Under the pieces are notes generated by a model. That model had not been told where the DNA came from and made no database searches. It saw nothing but the letters and a program-made list of their open reading frames with translations. Below are positions 10,137-20,332 of a stretch of 64,000 nt of DNA, piece by piece. The stretch spans positions 868,001-932,000 of the forward strand of contig NZ_JRMH01000001.1 in NCBI RefSeq assembly GCF_000803315.1. Reading direction: 5' to 3'. Origin of the DNA: Pectobacterium actinidiae (GTDB taxonomy: Bacteria; Pseudomonadota; Gammaproteobacteria; Enterobacterales; Enterobacteriaceae). The position numbers were made by a program, and so were the translations under genes. Every line of letters starts with the position of its first letter. Positions within the stretch are counted from its first letter, which is position 1.

Positions 10137-10985
10137 TTACTGGCGCGGCAGGCGTCCATTTGGCGCGTTAAAAGGGGTATTACTGCGCCATGGGTTGATG
10201 TCCAGCCCGCCGCGTCGGGTATAGCGGGCATACACGCTGAGTTTTTCCGGCTGGTAATAGCGCATGATGTCGTTAAAAATTCGTTCCACACACTGTTCGT
10301 GAAATTCGTTATGATGACGAAATGAGACAATGTAGCGCAGCAGCGCTTCACGGTTGATGCGCTTGCCGCGATAGTGAATTTGTACCGAGCCCCAGTCGGG
10401 CTGATGGGTGATCAAACAGTTGGATTTCAGCAGGTGGCTGACCAGCGTTTCTTCAACGATTGGTGCGTCCTGTTCGTTTGTCGCCAGATAGTCGGCGTTG
10501 AAGTCGTAGCTGTCGATCTGAATGTCTTGATCGTCGATACACTCGCCTGTGAATCCTGCTATCGGCTGGCCTTCAAGCTCGCTGAGTTTGAAAAGTGTGA
10601 TGCTGACATCTCCCTGTGCGCAATCCGCCAGATCCTTGGCTAACGTTGCGCGTACGCTTTCCCAGCTGTCGAATACTGTCTGATTAAAGCTGTTCAGATA
10701 CAGCTTAAAGCTTTTTGATTCAATCAGATTCAGGCTTTCCGCATTAAGATGCATTTCACCGACGGCGACCTGAGGCACGCCGCGATTGTTCAGCCAGGAA
10801 AGCTCATAGAGCGTCCAGATATCCGCGCCATGAAAAGGCAGATTGTCAGGATAAATGCCGAGTGGAACGCGGTTCAGGCTACGTGGCACGGGTTGCAGAA
10901 GTGCGGCATCATAGCGGTCGTGATAGGGAGTGGGTTTGCCCAGTGTCAGCCCGCTCAGGGCCTGATGCTTGTCATAGACGGACAT
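10137..10985 (-). CDS. queF: NADPH-dependent 7-cyano-7-deazaguanine reductase QueF
   Basis: This 282-residue long-form (YqcD-type) QueF equals the E. coli length. It reduces the nitrile preQ0 to preQ1 in queuosine biosynthesis. The catalytic Cys and Asp, seven residues apart, are visible in [13 protein letters not shown], and the NADPH-binding segment [13 protein letters not shown] lies earlier. The protein is a tandem T-fold. It is divergent from syd, as in E. coli. Confidence 0.96.
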   Translation of the reverse strand: MSVYDKHQALSGLTLGKPTPYHDRYDAALLQPVPRSLNRVPLGIYPDNLPFHGADIWTLYELSWLNNRGVPQVAVGEMHLNAESLNLIESKSFKLYLNSFNQTVFDSWESVRATLAKDLADCAQGDVSITLFKLSELEGQPIAGFTGECIDDQDIQIDSYDFNADYLATNEQDAPIVEETLVSHLLKSNCLITHQPDWGSVQIHYRGKRINREALLRYIVSFRHHNEFHEQCVERIFNDIMRYYQPEKLSVYARYTRRGGLDINPWRSNTPFNAPNGRLPRQ

Positions 10986-11055
10986 GCTGTTACCTTGATG
11001 TGATAAGCGTGATGGTGAATAGTGTAACCTGACTAAAAGAGTGATGAGAAAAATT

Positions 11056-11604
11056 ATGGAGCATGAGGTTGTTTCAGCACTGGCGGCGTTTACTCAGCGC
11101 TATGTTGCCTGTTGGCAGAAGGAAAAGGGGCATTTGCCTGCCAGTGAAGCACTTTACGGTATACCTTCCCCGTGTATTGTCGAAAATTATGACGATACGG
11201 TTCACTGGTCGCCACAGCCTTTTACTTCTTCAGCCGCATTAGATGGTGTGGAACGTGCGCTGGAAATCAGCCTGCATCCCGATATTCATGCTTTTTACAC
11301 CGCGCAGTATGCCGGGGATATGGCGGCGCAGTTTGATTCGCTATCTTGCCAGCTGTTGCAGGTGTGGAGCGAAGAGGATTTCACCCGGATGCAGGAAAAT
11401 CTGATTGGTCATTTATTAACGCAGAAACGCCTTAAGCTTATGCCTACGCTGTTTTTAGCGACGACCGATTCGGAGCTGACAATGGTGTCGCTGTGTAATG
11501 TTTCCGGGGAAATCATCCTGGAAGAATTCGGCACGAAAAAACGTCAGATCTTAGCGCCAACGCTGGCGTTATTTCTTTCTGGGCTTAATCCGTTAGCGGT
11601 CTAA
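11056..11604 (+). CDS. syd: SecY-interacting protein Syd
   Basis: From the ATG at 11056 ([12 protein letters not shown]...) the protein is 182 residues, matching E. coli Syd (181). In-frame GTG/ATG codons at 11041 and 11044 are possible but would add residues not seen in the family. Syd is a cytosolic protein that binds SecY on the membrane face and interferes with defective translocons. Conserved stretches are [26 protein letters not shown] and [15 protein letters not shown]. Confidence 0.92.
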   Translation: MEHEVVSALAAFTQRYVACWQKEKGHLPASEALYGIPSPCIVENYDDTVHWSPQPFTSSAALDGVERALEISLHPDIHAFYTAQYAGDMAAQFDSLSCQLLQVWSEEDFTRMQENLIGHLLTQKRLKLMPTLFLATTDSELTMVSLCNVSGEIILEEFGTKKRQILAPTLALFLSGLNPLAV

Positions 11605-11631
11605 TGGTTAATCGAATTTCACTTTCGGCTT

Positions 11632-11649
11632 TGTGAGAGATCTCTTACA
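11632..11649. promoter_or_regulatory. UvrY/GacA-type binding palindrome upstream of rsmB
   Basis: The 18-bp sequence TGTGAGAGATCTCTTACA differs by one base from the TGTAAGAGATCTCTTACA form of the E. coli UvrY site. It lies roughly 180 bp before the estimated rsmB start, similar to the csrB arrangement. A second, imperfect TGTAAG...CTTA half-palindrome follows at 11655-11670. This is where the GacA/ExpA response regulator is expected to bind. Confidence 0.8.
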
Positions 11650-11895
11650 TTTGCTGTAAGAAATGTCTTATCTTTAATGTTGAAAATATGTTTCATTTTT
11701 ATTTTTTCATTATTAATTAGAAGATTATAATAAAATCTCGCTGTGTCACCTGAGGGGCGTTGAGATACATTGTCAATTACCCCTTGCTGAAAGCTGACAA
11801 TTAATACATCTTATTACTTAAGTTAGTAACCGGTTACAGTGTGTGTAACCGTTACTATAGGTAACAAAATAACGTTACTGCGCTCGGGTTGTTCT

Positions 11896-12060
11896 CAGGA
11901 AGAAACATTGTTTCAGGAAGAGACATTGCTTTAGGAAGAAACGTTGTTTTAGGGATAAACGCTGTTTTAGGAAGAAACAGTCGCTTCAGGAAAAAGCATT
12001 GTTTTCAGGAAGAAGCACAGTTTTCAGGAAGAAATAGGGTTTCAGGATGAAATCAGGGAC
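11896..12060 (+). repeat. Tandem 18-19-nt RsmA-binding repeats inside RsmB
   Basis: Nine head-to-tail units resembling CAGGAAGAAACATTGTTT begin at 11896, 11914, 11932, 11950, 11968, 11987, 12006, 12025 and 12043. Each starts with a (C/T)AGGA or AGGGA core. The spacing is 18-19 nt, far more regular than in E. coli CsrB. Confidence 0.85.
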
Positions 12061-12265
12061 ACCTCCAGGAAGGAGACCGAGAGCCGATTAGGAATATCGG
12101 TGGGGCAGGAGCCTAAAGGGATTGAATCACGGAAGATACAGGATGGAAACGTCAGGAAGAAAGTGGGACGCCAGCAAGGATTGTGGGTTAGGACGACCAA
12201 AAAGGAAAAGTTTTCACGGATGAGCAGGGATGCAAATGTGTAGCGGGATAGCTATAAAACGAACC

Positions 12266-12299
12266 GGGGGTACTGAGCAATCAGTACCCCCAATTTTTT
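12266..12299 (+). terminator. Intrinsic terminator of RsmB
   Basis: An 11-bp perfect stem GGGGGTACTGA / TCAGTACCCCC with a GCAA tetraloop is followed by AATTTTTTG. It defines the RNA 3' end. Confidence 0.93.
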
Positions 12300-12425
12300 G
12301 CCTGTAACGATCGGAATCAGGGGTTATTTTACATAGCATATGACCAAAATGCAGCGATTGGGTCAGACTGATATCAGTGCTATGCTTTGCCGCCATTACT
12401 GTTGGCGTCTAGGGCGAGAAACCGC

Positions 12426-12776
12426 ATGAGTAGAGAGAACCAGGTTCGTCAGTCATTATTCGATATTGAGCGCGCATTGAGAGAAAGCCCTTTCTGGCAG
12501 GTTGTCCCGCCGGAAGATGAGGCCTTTAACAGCACGGAGCCTTTCAGTCTCGATACCATGAAACCCGAAGAGTGGTTGCAGTGGGTTTTTTTGCCGCGCA
12601 TGCATGCCTTATTGGACAGCGAGCTAGCGCTGCCCGCTGAGTTGGTTTTACTGCCTTATTTTGAAGAAGCACTGGAAGGTACGCCAGAAGAGACTGCGGC
12701 GATTTTGTTGCGTATCAGGCTGCTCGATGAGCTGTTCAACCCCGATGTGCAGGATGGCGCAGCGCACGATGCTTGA
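12426..12776 (+). CDS. yqcC: YqcC family protein (DUF446)
   Basis: This small acidic 116-residue protein is homologous to E. coli YqcC (109). The WLQWVFLPRMHALLD core is the family signature. Function is unknown; a role beside TruC is suggested only by linkage. The ATG at 12426 is preferred over an upstream in-frame start at 12387 because the upstream residues are not family-like. The 3' end overlaps the truC start by 8 bp, so translation is coupled. Confidence 0.88.
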   Translation: MSRENQVRQSLFDIERALRESPFWQVVPPEDEAFNSTEPFSLDTMKPEEWLQWVFLPRMHALLDSELALPAELVLLPYFEEALEGTPEETAAILLRIRLLDELFNPDVQDGAAHDA

Positions 12777-13554
12777 GATTATTTATCAGGATGAGCATCT
12801 GGTTGCCGTCAATAAACCCAGCGGCTGGTTAGTCCATCGTAGTTGGCTGGATCGCAAAGAAAAAGTCGTGGTGATGCAAACCGTGCGCGATCAGATCGGC
12901 CAGCATGTGTATACCGTTCATCGTCTCGACAGGCCGACATCCGGCGTGTTGCTGCTAGCGCTGTCCAGCGAGGTGGCGCGTGCGTTATCCCAGCAATTTG
13001 AATCGCACCAGATGCAGAAAATGTACCATGCCGTTGTACGGGGCTATGTGCTGGATGACGGCGTGATCGACTATGCGCTCACCGAAGAGCTGGACAAGAT
13101 TGCTGACAAGTTTACCCATCCTGATAAGGCACCGCAGCCTGCCGTCACACATTACCGTTCGTTGGCGCAGGTTGAGATGCCGGTCGCCATCGGTCGTTAT
13201 CCTACGGCACGCTACAGTCTGATGGAGTTGAAGCCACAGACCGGGCGCAAGCACCAGCTACGCCGCCATATGTCACATATCCATCATCCGATTATCGGCG
13301 ATACCGCGCATGGCGACCTGCGACACAATCGCGGCATGGAGTCGCACTTTTCCTGCGGCAGGCTCATGCTGCATGCCAGCGAGTTACAGCTAAACCATCC
13401 GGTGAGCGGACAGCCATTGAGGCTACAGGCGCGTTGGGATTCCCCGTGGCAGGGGGTGATGAGGCAGTTTGGCTGGCAGGGGATTCTCCCTGATTTTGAA
13501 GGGGTTGAGTTTCCTGCCGACTCAGGTCAGGATAGCGAACATTTCGTCGAGTAA
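12769..13554 (+). CDS. truC: tRNA pseudouridine(65) synthase TruC
   Basis: This RluA-type pseudouridine synthase has 261 residues from ATG 12769 (MLEIIYQDEHLVAVNK), against 260 in E. coli. The catalytic Asp is in VHRLDRPTSGVLLLA, with the YxxxxxG-type motif in PQTGRKHQLRRH. It modifies U65 of tRNA-Ile1 and tRNA-Asp. The open frame extends to 12661 only because it overlaps yqcC; the ATG overlapping the yqcC stop is the natural start. Confidence 0.94.
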   Translation: MLEIIYQDEHLVAVNKPSGWLVHRSWLDRKEKVVVMQTVRDQIGQHVYTVHRLDRPTSGVLLLALSSEVARALSQQFESHQMQKMYHAVVRGYVLDDGVIDYALTEELDKIADKFTHPDKAPQPAVTHYRSLAQVEMPVAIGRYPTARYSLMELKPQTGRKHQLRRHMSHIHHPIIGDTAHGDLRHNRGMESHFSCGRLMLHASELQLNHPVSGQPLRLQARWDSPWQGVMRQFGWQGILPDFEGVEFPADSGQDSEHFVE

Positions 13555-13635
13555 TCATCGCAGTCTTATTACTGCCGTATTATTTTTATATTACTTTTAT
13601 ATCAAACATATTGAATTAAAAAGGGAGTCAGAAGC

Positions 13636-14091
13636 ATGGCGCAGATTGGTATTTTTGTTGGTACGGTCTACGGGAATGCATTGCTGGTGGCCGAAGAAGC
13701 CGAAAATATACTCAAGGATCGTGGTCACGAGGTTAAGGTCTTTGAAGATGCGACGCTGGAATCCTGGCTGGATTACCGCGAGCATTCGGTTTTAGTCGTC
13801 ACGTCGACGACGGGACAAGGCCAGTTGCCTGATTCTATTGTTCCGCTTTACGCCGCACTGCGTGAGAAAGGCGGTTACCAGCCCGCGCTGCGCTATGGCG
13901 TGATTGCGCTGGGTGACAGCAGTTACCCGAACTTCTGCGCGGGTGGTCATCTTTTCGATGCACTGTTGCAGGAAATCGGTGCGAAGCGTCTGGGTGATGT
14001 TTTGGAAATTGATGCTGTTGAACATCCAGAGCCGGAAGTGATTTCATGCCCGTGGGTTGAGGCATGGGCTGATTCAGTTGACGCACAGTAA
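13636..14091 (+). CDS. yqcA: Flavodoxin YqcA (MioC-like)
   Basis: This 151-residue short-chain flavodoxin has the FMN phosphate loop [13 protein letters not shown] near the N-terminus, the isoalloxazine loop [12 protein letters not shown] and the [11 protein letters not shown] strand-loop. It is a probable low-potential electron carrier; its partners are unknown, and links to biotin synthase come from paralogue MioC. It follows truC as in E. coli. A GGGAG Shine-Dalgarno lies 8 bases before the ATG. Confidence 0.93.
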   Translation: MAQIGIFVGTVYGNALLVAEEAENILKDRGHEVKVFEDATLESWLDYREHSVLVVTSTTGQGQLPDSIVPLYAALREKGGYQPALRYGVIALGDSSYPNFCAGGHLFDALLQEIGAKRLGDVLEIDAVEHPEPEVISCPWVEAWADSVDAQ

Positions 14092-14108
14092 TGCTGTGCT
14101 GAGATAAG

Positions 14109-14138
14109 AAACGGGAGCTCACAAGGCTCCCGTTTTCG
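14109..14138 (+). terminator. Intrinsic terminator after yqcA
   Basis: A 10-bp stem AAACGGGAGC / GCTCCCGTTT with a 7-nt loop closes the yqcC-truC-yqcA unit. It marks the junction with the block that is at 4 min in E. coli. Confidence 0.85.
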
Positions 14139-14175
14139 TTGCGGTCTGTCTTAATGTATTTAGAGATGAACGTGT

Positions 14176-14565
14176 TTAACGGTTCTTGGTCAACTTCTCT
14201 AAATCCGCTTCGATTTCGGTAATTTTGTTGGAAACCACGCTCTCCAGATGACGTAGGTCATCGAGGATTTTGCGTTTCAGATCGACTTCAACCTGTTCCT
14301 GCTGGCAGATTTTATCTAACTCATCAATTACATAACGCAGATTTGGGCTGATCTCGTTGATCTCTTTATAGCCCTGTCCGCTGTTGTCGGCCACGATGGT
14401 CTTGCGCTGACGTGGATATTTGAACTTCACGCTTTTAGCAAAAAACTCGCCCTTATCTTTGCGAAAATAGATCTTCAGGATGTCGTTGTTTGCTTCCTGA
14501 CGCAGGCTATAGCGATCGATATCATCGGGATTGGTAATGCCCAGGCTTTTTAGATTGTCATACAT
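14176..14565 (-). CDS. yaeH: DUF3461 family protein YaeH
   Basis: This 129-residue protein is like E. coli YaeH (128), with the same N-terminal [20 protein letters not shown]. The C-terminal third is predicted coiled coil ([18 protein letters not shown]...). Function is unknown. It sits downstream of dapD, as in E. coli, with the dapD terminator between the two genes. Confidence 0.9.
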   Translation of the reverse strand: MYDNLKSLGITNPDDIDRYSLRQEANNDILKIYFRKDKGEFFAKSVKFKYPRQRKTIVADNSGQGYKEINEISPNLRYVIDELDKICQQEQVEVDLKRKILDDLRHLESVVSNKITEIEADLEKLTKNR

Positions 14566-14612
14566 AGCGTCACCTTCTCGGTTTTTAGATAGTCCTGATT
14601 ATCGTTCGAGCA

Positions 14613-14645
14613 TAAAAAAACGGCGGGGGATTAACCCGCCGTTTC
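14613..14645 (-). terminator. Intrinsic terminator of dapD
   Basis: On the minus strand, AACGGCGGG / CCCGCCGTT with a short AT loop is followed by a run of seven T. It begins 5 bp after the dapD stop. Confidence 0.88.
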
Positions 14646-14649
14646 TCGT

Positions 14650-15477
14650 TTAGTCGATAGAGCGTAATAACTCATTGATACCCACTTTACCGCGGGTTTT
14701 TGCATCCACTTTCTTCACAATGATGGCGCAGTACATGCTGTGGCTACCATCTTTGGACGGCAGGTTGCCAGAAACCACGACGGAGCCTGCGGGGACGCGG
14801 CCATAGTGAATTTCACCCGTTTCACGATCGTAAATACGGGTACTTTGGCTGATGAACACGCCCATGGAGATGACGGAACCTTCCTCAACCACAACGCCTT
14901 CTACGACTTCAGAACGCGCACCGATGAAGCAGTTATCTTCGATGATGGTTGGGTTAGCCTGTAACGGCTCCAAAACACCACCGATGCCCACGCCGCCGGA
15001 CAGGTGAACATTTTTACCGATCTGAGCACAAGAGCCTACGGTTACCCACGTATCCACCATGGTGCCTTCATCAACGTAAGCGCCGATGTTGACGTAAGAT
15101 GGCATCAGCACGGTATTACGTGCGATATAGGCACCGCGACGCACGCTGGCTGGTGGTGCAACGCGCACGCCTTCACGCTGGAAACGCGCTTCATCATAGT
15201 CAGCGAATTTCATTGGCACTTTGTCGAAAAAGCGTGTTTCTCCGCCTTCGATAAGTTGGTTATCGTTAATACGGAAAGAGAGCAGCACGGCTTTCTTCAG
15301 CCACTGATGCGTAACCCACTGGCCGTCGATTTTCTCTGCAACGCGCAGGGCGCCGCTATCCAGCAGGTTGATAGCCTGATTGACGGCTTCACGCGTGACG
15401 GTGTCTGCGTTTGCCGGAGTGATTTCAGCGCGGCGCTCGAAAGCCGTCTCAATGATGTTCTGTAATTGTTGGTGCAT
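14650..15477 (-). CDS. dapD: 2,3,4,5-tetrahydropyridine-2,6-dicarboxylate N-succinyltransferase DapD
   Basis: This 275-residue left-handed beta-helix (hexapeptide-repeat) succinyltransferase compares with 274 in E. coli. Repeats run from about residue 110 ([22 protein letters not shown]) to residue 230. It transfers succinyl from succinyl-CoA to tetrahydrodipicolinate in lysine/DAP biosynthesis. It lies downstream of glnD on the same strand with a 28-bp gap. Confidence 0.96.
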   Translation of the reverse strand: MHQQLQNIIETAFERRAEITPANADTVTREAVNQAINLLDSGALRVAEKIDGQWVTHQWLKKAVLLSFRINDNQLIEGGETRFFDKVPMKFADYDEARFQREGVRVAPPASVRRGAYIARNTVLMPSYVNIGAYVDEGTMVDTWVTVGSCAQIGKNVHLSGGVGIGGVLEPLQANPTIIEDNCFIGARSEVVEGVVVEEGSVISMGVFISQSTRIYDRETGEIHYGRVPAGSVVVSGNLPSKDGSHSMYCAIIVKKVDAKTRGKVGINELLRSID

Positions 15478-15505
15478 CCTGATTTCTCTTTCCTGATTGT
15501 AAAAA

Positions 15506-18220
15506 TTAACTCAATGGTACTTTATCGTTTGGGTTAAGGGCTTCTGTCAACCGTTCTTGCAATTTAAGGCGTAAATCCGGCTTTAATGCCCGTCTGTCGC
15601 TGTCGGCCAGAATGAAAAGATCCTCTACCCGCTCGCCGATCGTGGAAATGCGTGCGCCATGCAGCGACAGGTTGAGATCGGCAAAAATTTCACCGATGCG
15701 TGCCAACAGTCCCGGTTGGTCAAGCGCGCAGAGCTCCATGTAGCTACGTCTGTCCGTATGTGTCGGCAGAAAGTTGACCTCGGTGGGGACGCTGAAATGG
15801 CGCAGCTTAGGTGATGGTCGGCGCACGCGCGGGTGTTGGTAGTGCCGATGTGTCAGCGCCTGTTCCAGCGCGTGGCGGATCATCTCATGCCGATCCTGCG
15901 CCAGCGGGCTGCCGTCCGGTTCCAGCACGATGAACGTATCCATCGCCATGCCGTCGCGGCTGGTGAAAATTTGCGCATCGTGCACGCTGAGGTTGCGTCG
16001 ATCCAGTTCGCCAGCGACCGCCGCGAAAAGGTAAGGTCTGTCCGGGCTCCAGATAAAAATCTCTGTACCGCCACGGCTGGCTTGATGGCTGATCAGCACG
16101 AGCGGTTTGTTGACGTCATGTTCCAGCAGATGACGTGCGTGCCAGGCAAGCTGATTTGGCGAGTGACGCAGGAAATAATCGGCTCGACAGCGGCTCCAGA
16201 TATGGTGCAACGCTTCTTCGTCAATGTTGTCCATGCGCAGTAGCGCCAGCGCCTGCAACCGATGGTGGCGGACGCGTTCGCGTAAATCCGGCGTATTTTG
16301 CATGCCACGTCGCAGCTGCTTCTCGGTAGCGAAATAGAGTTCACGCAACAGGCTCTGTTTCCAACTGTTCCACAGCGTTTCATTCGTCGCGCAAATATCC
16401 GCAACTGTCAGGCTGACCAGATAGCGCAGGCGAGTTTCGCTCTGCACTTCGGTGGCAAATTGCTGAATGACGGTGGGATCCTGAATGTCGCGACGCTGTG
16501 CGGTGACCGACATCAGCAGGTGGCAGCGCACCAGCCAGGAAACCAACTGAGCTTCACGCGAGTTCAGTCCGTGCAGTGCGGCAAACTCCAGCACATCCTG
16601 CGCGCCCAGTTCAGAGTGATCGCCTCCTCGGCCTTTGGCGATATCGTGGAACAACGCGGCCAGCAGCAATAATTCGGGCTGGGGCAGGCGAGGGTAGAGC
16701 TCTACGCACAGAGGATGCTGTGGCCGCGTATCCTCATCGGCAAAGCTTTCCAGCTTGAGCAGAACGCGGATCGTGTGTTCATCCACCGTATAGGCGTGAA
16801 ACAGATCGAACTGCATCTGACCGACGATGTTTCCCCACAGCGGCATATACGCCCACAGCACGCTGTGGCGATGCATTGGCAGCAGCGCACGGCTTACCGC
16901 ATGCGGATGGCGCAGAATATTCATGAACAGCTGACGTGCTTCTGGGATGGTGCAAAGCGGGCTGGCAAGGTGGCGACGAGCATGGCGCAACTGGCGCAAT
17001 GTGGTGGAGTAAATACCGCTAATATCACGGTTGCGCACCATCAGGTAGAACATGCGCATGATGGCTTCTGGCTTTTTGATAAACAGATTCTCATCGCGCA
17101 GATCAAGCAGATTGCCGCGTAACTGGAATTCATCGTCAATCTGACGAGGCTTCTCACTCGCATCCAGTGCCAGAATTGCTTCGTCAAAGAGCTGCAACAG
17201 CATCTGGTTCAACTCGCTGACGCGACGCGTCATACGGTAGAAGTCCTTCATCATGCGTTCTACCGGCGTATTCCCCTCGCCCTGATATTGCAACAATTGC
17301 GCGACGTTAAGCTGTCTGTCGAACAGCAGCCGATTGTCGTAACGCGGCAGGATCAGGTGCAGGGCGAAGCGGATGCGCCACAAAAAGCTTTGGCATTCGT
17401 TCAGCTCTTTACGCTCCGCTTCTGTCAGAAAGCCGAACCCTACCATTTCGTTGAGCGAGGTCGCACCGAAGTGGCGTCTCGCGACCCACAGCAGCGTGTG
17501 AATGTCGCGTAGTCCGCCTGGGCTGCTCTTGATATCGGGCTCCAGGTTGTAGCTGGTGCTGTGATAGCGCTGATGGCGCTCTTGTTGTTCGGCGATTTTT
17601 GCTGGGAAAAATGCGGAGGATGGCCAAAATTCATCGCTGAACACGTGTTTTTGCAGCGTAAGAAACAGGGCGACGTCGCCGCATATCATGCGGGATTCGA
17701 TCAGGTTGGTCGCGACAGAAATGTCTGCGCGTCCTTCCTGTAAGCACTCTTCCAGCGTCCTGACACTATGGCCGACTTCCAGCTTCAAATCCCACAGTAG
17801 GGTGATGAATTGGCCGACGCGCTGTGAGTGCTCCTCACTCAGTGCCGTCTGGCTTAATACCAGCACATCGATATCGGAAAGCGGGTGTAGCTCTCCTCGG
17901 CCATATCCACCCACTGCCACCAGTGACGTTTGGGCAATATTTTCAAAGCCGTGGAAGTACCACAGCCGTTGCAACAGGCGATCGATGAACAAAGTTCTGG
18001 CATCAATCAGCTTTTCTGCGCTGACGCCGGAACGGAATTCTGAACCGAGCCAAAGCTGAAACAGTTCCAACTGCTGTTTTAACGTCTGGCAATTCAGCAT
18101 GTCATCCGCGTAGGTCAGCGGTGAAGCGGGCAACTGCGCTGGTGCACTGGGATCTACAGGGCTGTTTGATGAGGACGCGTCGGGTGGCGTACTGTCTGGC
18201 GAAAATCGGTTATCTGTCAT
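15506..18220 (-). CDS. glnD: Bifunctional uridylyltransferase/uridylyl-removing enzyme GlnD
   Basis: GlnD senses glutamine and (de)uridylylates PII proteins GlnB and GlnK. The N-terminal nucleotidyltransferase motif is [20 protein letters not shown], the HD hydrolase motif is [18 protein letters not shown], and two C-terminal ACT domains are visible ([14 protein letters not shown] and [15 protein letters not shown]). The frame opens at 18304, but residues before MTDNRFSP (ATG 18220) are unlike the family and cross the map terminator region. From 18220 the protein is 904 residues, slightly longer than E. coli (890), because of a Ser/Pro/Asp-rich N-terminus. ATG 18232 is an alternative start. 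Confidence 0.94.
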   Translation of the reverse strand: MTDNRFSPDSTPPDASSSNSPVDPSAPAQLPASPLTYADDMLNCQTLKQQLELFQLWLGSEFRSGVSAEKLIDARTLFIDRLLQRLWYFHGFENIAQTSLVAVGGYGRGELHPLSDIDVLVLSQTALSEEHSQRVGQFITLLWDLKLEVGHSVRTLEECLQEGRADISVATNLIESRMICGDVALFLTLQKHVFSDEFWPSSAFFPAKIAEQQERHQRYHSTSYNLEPDIKSSPGGLRDIHTLLWVARRHFGATSLNEMVGFGFLTEAERKELNECQSFLWRIRFALHLILPRYDNRLLFDRQLNVAQLLQYQGEGNTPVERMMKDFYRMTRRVSELNQMLLQLFDEAILALDASEKPRQIDDEFQLRGNLLDLRDENLFIKKPEAIMRMFYLMVRNRDISGIYSTTLRQLRHARRHLASPLCTIPEARQLFMNILRHPHAVSRALLPMHRHSVLWAYMPLWGNIVGQMQFDLFHAYTVDEHTIRVLLKLESFADEDTRPQHPLCVELYPRLPQPELLLLAALFHDIAKGRGGDHSELGAQDVLEFAALHGLNSREAQLVSWLVRCHLLMSVTAQRRDIQDPTVIQQFATEVQSETRLRYLVSLTVADICATNETLWNSWKQSLLRELYFATEKQLRRGMQNTPDLRERVRHHRLQALALLRMDNIDEEALHHIWSRCRADYFLRHSPNQLAWHARHLLEHDVNKPLVLISHQASRGGTEIFIWSPDRPYLFAAVAGELDRRNLSVHDAQIFTSRDGMAMDTFIVLEPDGSPLAQDRHEMIRHALEQALTHRHYQHPRVRRPSPKLRHFSVPTEVNFLPTHTDRRSYMELCALDQPGLLARIGEIFADLNLSLHGARISTIGERVEDLFILADSDRRALKPDLRLKLQERLTEALNPNDKVPLS

Positions 18221-18232
18221 AGCGCAGCCCAT

Positions 18233-18255
18233 AAAAAAACGCAGAGCGCGTTTTT
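18233..18255 (-). terminator. Hairpin plus T-run directly before glnD (possible attenuator)
   Basis: On the minus strand AAAACGC / GCGTTTT with a GCTCT loop runs straight into T residues and then the glnD start. It lies between the map terminator and the glnD start codon, so it could end residual map transcription or attenuate glnD. A further GGCGTGC / GCACGCC hairpin lies at 18284-18302. Confidence 0.5.
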
Positions 18256-18303
18256 CAACGTCGCTTGCGACGGCTCGTAGGGTGGCGTGCTTTCTGCACG
18301 CCA

Positions 18304-18327
18304 TAAAAAAGCCGGCATCTGCCGGCT
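18304..18327 (-). terminator. Intrinsic terminator of map
   Basis: On the minus strand AGCCGGC AGAT GCCGGCT is followed by TTTTTTA. It starts 7 bp past the map stop codon. Confidence 0.88.
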
Positions 18328-18333
18328 CCGTGT

Positions 18334-19128
18334 TTACTGTTCATGCGTGATGATGTTGGGGATGGTGTCATCCTTTCGCAACGTCATTATTTCGCAGCCG
18401 TTATCGGTTACCACAATAGTATGCTCGTACTGTGCCGACAAGCTGCGATCTTTGGTTTTTACCGTCCAGCCGTCTTTCATGGTACGAATACGGAAATCAC
18501 CGGCATTGAGCATAGGCTCGATCGTAAATGCCATACCCGCTTGCAGCACTACGCCACCGTCGTCTGCATCGTAGTGCAGAACCTGTGGCTCTTCGTGGAA
18601 GCCCTTGCCGATGCCGTGACCGCAGTACTCACGCACCACGGAGAAATTATTCCCTTCCGCAAACTGCTGGATCGCTTTGCCCAACGTACGCAGGCGAATG
18701 CCTGGCTTAACCATTTTCAGCGCCAGATAGAGACTTTCCTGCGTGATGCGGCAGAGGCGCTCACCCAGAATGGTCGGTTTGCCCGCAATGAACATTTTTG
18801 ACGTATCGCCGTGGAAGCCGTCTTTGATTACGGTGACGTCGATGTTGACGATGTCGCCGTCTTTCAAAATGCGTTCTTCGCTAGGAATACCGTGGCACAC
18901 CACTTCATTGATGGAGATGCAGACGGATTTCGGGAAGCCGTGGTAGCCCAGACAAGCAGAAATGGCCTGCTGCTTATTGGTGATGTGATCGTGACAGATT
19001 CTGTCCAGCTCGCCAGTACTAACGCCCGGCACCACGTGGGGCTCGATGATTTCCAGAACTTCGGCAGCCAGGCGACCCGCTACGCGCATTTTTTCGATGT
19101 CTTCAGGAGTTTTAATTGAAATTGCCAT
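18334..19128 (-). CDS. map: Type I methionine aminopeptidase Map
   Basis: The start [15 protein letters not shown] (ATG 19128) gives 264 residues, the E. coli length; an upstream in-frame ATG at 19161 is not family-like. Map removes the initiator Met from nascent proteins using a dinuclear metal site. The metal ligands are recognisable in [19 protein letters not shown] (two Asp), [12 protein letters not shown] (His), FTIEPM (Glu) and the final YEHTIVV (Glu). It is divergent from rpsB. Confidence 0.95.
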   Translation of the reverse strand: MAISIKTPEDIEKMRVAGRLAAEVLEIIEPHVVPGVSTGELDRICHDHITNKQQAISACLGYHGFPKSVCISINEVVCHGIPSEERILKDGDIVNIDVTVIKDGFHGDTSKMFIAGKPTILGERLCRITQESLYLALKMVKPGIRLRTLGKAIQQFAEGNNFSVVREYCGHGIGKGFHEEPQVLHYDADDGGVVLQAGMAFTIEPMLNAGDFRIRTMKDGWTVKTKDRSLSAQYEHTIVVTDNGCEIMTLRKDDTIPNIITHEQ

Positions 19129-19255
19129 TGATGATTGTCCGCAGGTGCCTGTTAAGCACAAAAATTAAGAGCGATAACTAATAACTTATGTTACCAGCCA
19201 TGCCGCTGGCTTGCCAAACTATCATTCTGATTTGTGGACGGTTGAATAACAAATG

Positions 19256-19285
19256 TTGGTGTCGCTGGGGGATTTATGGTATAAA
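19256..19285 (+). promoter_or_regulatory. rpsB-tsf promoter
   Basis: TTGGTG and TATAAA are separated by 18 bp and followed by a GC-rich discriminator (GCGCGCC), the form typical of stringently controlled ribosomal promoters. It is the only good sigma-70 pair in front of rpsB, about 190 bp before the start codon. Confidence 0.7.
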
Positions 19286-19292
19286 GCGCGCC

Positions 19293-20198
<906 letters not shown>

Positions 20199-20247
20199 TA
20201 AGTCTGGCTCGTTGAGCCCTTATTAACCAGGTAGTACTAGTTTGGTT

Positions 20248-20272
20248 AGGGGCCTTTTTATGGCCCCTTTTT
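20248..20272 (+). terminator. Partial terminator/attenuator between rpsB and tsf
   Basis: AGGGGCC / GGCCCCT with a T-rich 7-nt loop is followed by TTTTC. In E. coli a similar structure lowers tsf expression relative to rpsB; the same is inferred here. Confidence 0.8.
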
Positions 20273-20332
20273 CACTTTTAAAGCTGTTTGGTCGTGACGA
20301 CCAGGCAGAACAAATCTTCCGAGGATTTTAGA

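Larger units (their letters stand above)
11821..12299 (+). ncRNA. rsmB: RsmB (CsrB-family) regulatory RNA, also known as aepH
   Basis: This long non-coding stretch lies between syd and yqcC, the conserved csrB position. About 25 GGA motifs occur, many as CAGGA, including ACACCTCCAGGA. The 3' third matches E. coli CsrB: GGAAAAGTT, ACGGATGAGCAGGGA, AAACGAACCGGG, then the terminator. RsmB sequesters RsmA (CsrA), relieving repression of pectinase, cellulase, quorum-sensing and motility genes in soft-rot bacteria. The 3' end is firm. The 5' end is estimated from the published length of about 480 nt and could lie up to some 75 bp further upstream, near a TATAAT-like element at about 11726. Confidence 0.93.

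Noticed and set aside
11896..12060. CRISPR-like appearance of short regular repeats
   Set aside because: Units are contiguous with no unique spacers, carry GGA cores and lie in the conserved csrB/rsmB place with a terminator; this is RsmB RNA.
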